Source of the DNA: CBIFWW01 sp966186435
Lineage (GTDB): Bacteria > Pseudomonadota > Gammaproteobacteria > Enterobacterales > Enterobacteriaceae
Reading direction: 5' to 3'
NCBI GenBank assembly: GCA_966186435.1
Contig: CBIFWW010000135.1
Span: 1 to 8,812 of the forward strand
Length of the DNA stretch: 8,812 bases
Below, one piece after another: positions 5,582-8,812 of this stretch. The position numbers and the translations under genes are program-made. The notes below the pieces were generated by a model. That model saw only the letters and a list, made by a program, of their open reading frames with translations, did no database searches and was not told the DNA's origin. Numbering within the stretch: position 1 is the stretch's first letter; every line of letters begins with the position of its first letter.

Positions 5582-6852
5582 ACACCCTCCGGAGTAAAGC
5601 GTTCGCCAATGCGGGCCAACACCTGCTGACGCAGGGTTTCATCCTCAATGCTTTCCGTCAGTTCGGCAGCAAAAGCATAAATGATCATGCGTTGGGCGGC
5701 CTGCTCGTCGATACCACGGGCACGCAGGTAAAACATCTGATCGTCATCGATACGCCCGATAGTCGCCCCGTGGCTGCACTTCACATCATCGGCATAGATT
5801 TCCAGCTGTGGTTTAGTATCCACCTCCGCCAGCCGCCCCAATAACAGGTTGTTGTTAGTCATCTGGCCGTCGGTTTTAATGGCATGCTTCGCCACAGTGA
5901 TTTGGCCGTTAAACACCGCCCGCCCTTTATCACGCACGATAGTTTTGTGTAGCTGCCGGCTGTTGCAGTAGCCTTTGTCGTGGGAGAGCCAGGTGCGGGT
6001 ATCACACACTTCATTATTAACCGGCAGCGCCAGACTATTGACGTTGAGCTGGGTGTTTTCACCTTGCAGGCGGGTGCTGGTGTGATGGCGCAGCACCCCA
6101 GCACCCAGCAGGAAGCTGGTGCTGGCCACCTGGGTATCGCGCCCGGCCTGGATGTCATTATGGGCGAAGTGGAAGCTTTTCGCGTTTTCAAAAGCCAATT
6201 TGTAGTGTTGCAGCCGGGCATTATCGGCCACGTCCATGGTCAAGCGCCCACCGGTAAGGTGGGCCTGCTGATCAAGGCTGACAAAGTGCTCGATGACTGT
6301 GGCCGCCGCACCCTGCTCCAGAGTCAGATGGTGGCGATAGTGGGCGGTGTTCAGGCTACTGCCTTCACTGGAGCTGGTGATGTGCATCAGCACCAGTGGC
6401 CTGGCAGGCTGCTGATTACGGGCCACTCGCACCCAGGTGACTTGTTGGGCCAAGCTCTCCGTCAGGTGCAGGAACACTTCCGGGCGCAGCGGGGCGGGCA
6501 AGCCGGCCCATTTTTGCGAAACCGTGACATCGTACCCACTGTTGGCTGGGTCGTCGCTCAGGGCCGGGGACCAAACGCCATTGATAAAGATCAGCCGCAG
6601 ATAGTCGCCAGGCAGCGCCAGCCCGTCACACTGGGCCGGGCTTACGGCTTCAACCGGGTTCTGGGTATACTCCGCCGCTATCAACCCCTCCAGCGGGGTG
6701 TATTTCCAGTCTTCATGCTTGCGGCTCGGTAGCCCCATATTCAGCACCTGCTGGAGGTGTTGATGAGCCTCACGGGTACGATTCTGGGCGCGGGACTCAA
6801 ACAACCGGTGCCACTGCTGCAATGCCTTACTGCTGTTCGCTAAGCCAGCCAT
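5578..6852 (-). CDS. sufD: Fe-S cluster assembly scaffold subunit SufD
   Basis: SufD pairs with SufB and two SufC to form the SufBC2D scaffold on which Fe-S clusters are built; SufD is linked to iron entry. The 424-residue product is within one residue of E. coli SufD. The N-terminal helical region has the SRKHEDWKYTPLEGL motif (about 43-57). A beta-helix core follows, then the most conserved part (about 280-380) with CDTRTW, NSRQLHKT, KTDGQMTNNNL and DDVKCSHGAT. His361 in KCSHGAT corresponds to E. coli His360, a residue implicated in cluster assembly at the SufB-SufD interface. ATG 6852 lies inside the 3' end of sufC (26-nt overlap) and has GGAGGA 8 nt upstream. The frame stays open beyond it only because of sufC sequence, and family members begin MAGL. 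Confidence 0.97.
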   Translation of the reverse strand: MAGLANSSKALQQWHRLFESRAQNRTREAHQHLQQVLNMGLPSRKHEDWKYTPLEGLIAAEYTQNPVEAVSPAQCDGLALPGDYLRLIFINGVWSPALSDDPANSGYDVTVSQKWAGLPAPLRPEVFLHLTESLAQQVTWVRVARNQQPARPLVLMHITSSSEGSSLNTAHYRHHLTLEQGAAATVIEHFVSLDQQAHLTGGRLTMDVADNARLQHYKLAFENAKSFHFAHNDIQAGRDTQVASTSFLLGAGVLRHHTSTRLQGENTQLNVNSLALPVNNEVCDTRTWLSHDKGYCNSRQLHKTIVRDKGRAVFNGQITVAKHAIKTDGQMTNNNLLLGRLAEVDTKPQLEIYADDVKCSHGATIGRIDDDQMFYLRARGIDEQAAQRMIIYAFAAELTESIEDETLRQQVLARIGERFTPEGV

Positions 6853-7573
6853 AGCCTTGCTCCTCCAGTTGTTTAACCAAGGTGAAATCACCGGATTTGA
6901 CAATTTTGCCCTGGGATAGCACGTGTACGTAGTCCGGCTTGATGTAATCCAAGATGCGCTGATAGTGGGTGACGATGATAAAGGCGCGGTTTTTATCGCG
7001 TAGGGCATTCACCCCTTCGGCAACAATCTTCAGGGCATCAATATCCAGCCCGGAGTCGGTTTCATCAAGGATGCACAGAGCTGGCTCCAACACCGCCATT
7101 TGCAGGATGTCGTTACGTTTTTTCTCACCGCCAGAGAAGCCCACGTTCACTGAGCGGCTCATTAAATCTTCCGGCATTTTCAGCAGCTTGATTTTATCTT
7201 CCATCAAGTCCTGGAAATCGAAGCGGTCAAGGGCGGCTTCGCCCCGATGTGCCCGTACCGCGTTCAGCGCAGTTTGCAAAAAGAATTGGTTACTCACGCC
7301 GGGGATTTCTACCGGGTACTGGAAGGCCATGAAGATCCCTTCCCCTGCCCGCTCTTCAACCGATAACGAAAGCAGATCCTGGCCTTTAAACTGCACTTCA
7401 CCGCCGGTCACTTCATAATCTTCACGACCAGCCAGGGTGGCAGAAAGCGTGCTTTTACCGGAGCCGTTCGGCCCCATAATGGCGTGGACTTCGCCAGGCC
7501 GGATTTCCAGATCCACACCGCGCAGAATGGCTTTATCTTCAACACTGACCTGCAAATTCTTAATGCTTAACAT
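6827..7573 (-). CDS. sufC: Fe-S cluster assembly ATPase SufC
   Basis: SufC is a soluble ABC-type ATPase that drives conformational change in SufBC2D. The 248-residue length is as in E. coli. Motifs in order: Walker A GPNGSGKST (34-42, Lys40), Q-loop Gln85, signature FSGGEKKR (146-153), Walker B CILDE (167-171, Glu171), D-loop SGLD (174-177) and switch His203. There are no membrane segments, and the signature with KKR and the DETDSGLD stretch are characteristic of SufC rather than transporter ATPases. It starts 17 nt after the sufB stop with AAGGGA as ribosome binding site, and its end overlaps sufD by 26 nt. The overlap makes coupled synthesis with SufD likely. Confidence 0.98.
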   Translation of the reverse strand: MLSIKNLQVSVEDKAILRGVDLEIRPGEVHAIMGPNGSGKSTLSATLAGREDYEVTGGEVQFKGQDLLSLSVEERAGEGIFMAFQYPVEIPGVSNQFFLQTALNAVRAHRGEAALDRFDFQDLMEDKIKLLKMPEDLMSRSVNVGFSGGEKKRNDILQMAVLEPALCILDETDSGLDIDALKIVAEGVNALRDKNRAFIIVTHYQRILDYIKPDYVHVLSQGKIVKSGDFTLVKQLEEQGYGWLSEQQ

Positions 7574-7590
7574 AGTTATCCCTTAGGGCA

Positions 7591-8812
7591 TTAGCCGACG
7601 CTGTGTTCGAGGCTAATCGCCAGTAATTTTTGTGCTTCCACGGCAAACTCGAGGGGCAGTTCCGAGAAAACGTCCTTGCAAAAGCCATTAACTATCATCG
7701 AGATTGCATCATCTTCGGCAATCCCCCGCTGCAAGCAGTAGAACAGCTGATCTTCACCAATCCGCGAGGTGGTCGCTTCATGCTCCAACTGGGCGCTGTT
7801 GTTGCGGCATTCCACATAAGGAAAAGTATGTGCCCCGCAGTCCGGGCCAATCAGCATTGAATCACACTGGGTAAAGTTACGGGCGTTAGTCGCGGTAGGC
7901 ATGATTTTGACCAAACCACGATAACTGTTCTGGCTTTTCCCGGCGGAGATGCCTTTAGCGATAATGGTGGAGCGGGTGTTTTTGCCGATGTGGATCATCT
8001 TGGTGCCGGTATCCGCCTGCTGATGGCCGCTGGTGAGTGCCACGGAGAAGAATTCACCGATGGAATTGTCACCGCGCAGAATGCAGCTTGGGTACTTCCA
8101 GGTAATGGCCGAGCCGGTTTCCGACTGGGTCCAGGACATCTTGCTGTTGTCCCCGGCGCACAGGGCGCGCTTGGTGACAAAGTTCAGGATGCCGCCGGTG
8201 TTGTCATCCCCCGGGAACCAGTTCTGTACCGTGGAGTATTTGACTTCGGCATCTTTCAGAATGATGACTTCCACCACCGCCGCATGCAGCTGATAGCTGT
8301 CCCTTACTGGGGCCGAGCAGCCTTCGATATAGCTAACGTAACTGCCTTCATCCGCCACCAGAATAGTGCGCTCGAATTGGCCGGTTTTTTCAGCATTGAT
8401 ACGGAAGTAAGTGGACAGCTCCATCGGGCAACGGACGCCCTTTGGCACGTAGATAAAGGTCCCGTCTGAGGCCACCGCCGCATTCAATGCGGCAAAGAAG
8501 TTGTCATTACCGGGCACCACGGTACCGAGATATTTGCGCACCAGATCCGGATGATCGTGGATGGCCTCACCAAAGGAGCAAAAAATAATACCTTGCTCTG
8601 CCAGCCGGGAACGGTAAGTGGTAGCCACAGATACTGAGTCAAAAATGGCGTCCACCGCCACTTCCTGGCCTTCACGCACCGGCACGCCCAGCTGTTTAAA
8701 GGCTTCTTCCACTTCATCCGTTAAGAATGCATTCGCCCCGGTTTGCTGAACCGCACCGGGTTGGGAAGCACAGGTATCATCACAGCTACCGCAGGATGGC
8801 GCAGAATAGTAG
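7591..8812 (-). CDS. sufB: Fe-S cluster assembly scaffold subunit SufB (5' end outside window)
   Basis: SufB is the scaffold subunit that receives sulfur from SufE and carries the nascent cluster in SufBC2D. The frame is open to the right edge. The visible 406 residues begin YYSAPSCGSC and correspond to E. coli residues 90-495, so about 89 N-terminal residues are missing. An internal GTG at 8712 is not the start, because the conserved upstream residues (CGSCDDTC, AVQQTGANAF) continue in frame. Numbered by E. coli, Cys254 (YIEGCSAP), Cys405 (NFTQCDSM) and Glu434 (LEHEATTS), residues tied to sulfur acceptance and cluster assembly, are all present. The N-terminal CxxCxxxC cluster is also intact. 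No frameshift or stop interrupts the visible part. sufA would be expected next, beyond the window. Confidence 0.98.
   Translation of the reverse strand, partial: YYSAPSCGSCDDTCASQPGAVQQTGANAFLTDEVEEAFKQLGVPVREGQEVAVDAIFDSVSVATTYRSRLAEQGIIFCSFGEAIHDHPDLVRKYLGTVVPGNDNFFAALNAAVASDGTFIYVPKGVRCPMELSTYFRINAEKTGQFERTILVADEGSYVSYIEGCSAPVRDSYQLHAAVVEVIILKDAEVKYSTVQNWFPGDDNTGGILNFVTKRALCAGDNSKMSWTQSETGSAITWKYPSCILRGDNSIGEFFSVALTSGHQQADTGTKMIHIGKNTRSTIIAKGISAGKSQNSYRGLVKIMPTATNARNFTQCDSMLIGPDCGAHTFPYVECRNNSAQLEHEATTSRIGEDQLFYCLQRGIAEDDAISMIVNGFCKDVFSELPLEFAVEAQKLLAISLEHSVG

Noticed and set aside
5980..6732. 250-codon plus-strand frame opposite sufD
   Set aside because: It is antisense to conserved SufD sequence, has no independent ribosome binding site or family resemblance, and is explained by GC-rich codon bias.
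7990..8469. 159-codon plus-strand frame opposite sufB
   Set aside because: Same reasoning: it is the complement of strongly conserved SufB coding sequence.
8484..8717. SufB starting internally at GTG 8712
   Set aside because: Conserved SufB residues continue in frame to the window edge, so the gene is cut by the window rather than truncated or restarted.
1..8812. Search for mobile elements, CRISPR arrays, tRNA or rRNA genes and phage or defence genes
   Set aside because: None seen. Gene order and content are those of the conserved enterobacterial chromosome, with no break in synteny inside the window.

Overview
This window is a housekeeping segment of an enterobacterial chromosome (Gammaproteobacteria, Enterobacterales). 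The evidence is the gene order pykF-lpp on the + strand facing ldtE-sufE-sufS-sufD-sufC-sufB on the - strand, the same arrangement as in Escherichia coli, and near-identity of the encoded proteins to the E. coli ones as I remember them. The Lpp N-terminus (MNRTK rather than MKATK) and differences in SufS, SufD and the LdtE tail suggest a relative outside Escherichia, perhaps near Yersiniaceae or Hafniaceae. I cannot name the genus from sequence alone.

Layout. Bases 1 to about 460 are AT-rich, with no coding frame I can support. A strong -10 box at 486-491 and a consensus-matching Cra (FruR) operator at 509-522 mark the pykF promoter, followed by a leader of about 240 nt. pykF (740-2152) ends at a compact rho-independent terminator. 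An AT-rich spacer with an inverted repeat leads to the lpp promoter and leader, and then to lpp (2461-2697), which ends at an 11-bp-stem terminator. From here everything reads leftward: an L,D-transpeptidase (ldtE-like, 2773-3831), a hairpin in the spacer, then sufE, sufS, sufD, sufC and the 3' four-fifths of sufB, which runs off the right edge. The start of sufB, and sufA and its regulatory region if present, lie outside the window.

How the genes work together. SufS takes sulfur from cysteine onto its Cys364 and SufE Cys51 accepts it. The SufBC2D scaffold, with SufC as its ATPase, builds Fe-S clusters under oxidative stress or iron limitation. The tight packing (17-nt gap, 26-nt overlap, 4-nt overlap, 11-nt gap) indicates one translationally coupled transcript. 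The lpp/ldtE pair is a cell-envelope module: Braun lipoprotein is attached to peptidoglycan by L,D-transpeptidases, although the E. coli LdtE orthologue makes peptidoglycan 3-3 cross-links rather than attaching Lpp. pykF is the glycolytic, fructose-1,6-bisphosphate-activated pyruvate kinase.

Novelty. I found no sign of an undescribed system, mobile element, CRISPR array or foreign island. The points worth a second look are regulatory: the long pykF leader with overlapping palindromes at its 5' end, the inverted repeat upstream of lpp, the hairpin between sufE and ldtE, and the proline-rich repeated tail of the transpeptidase.
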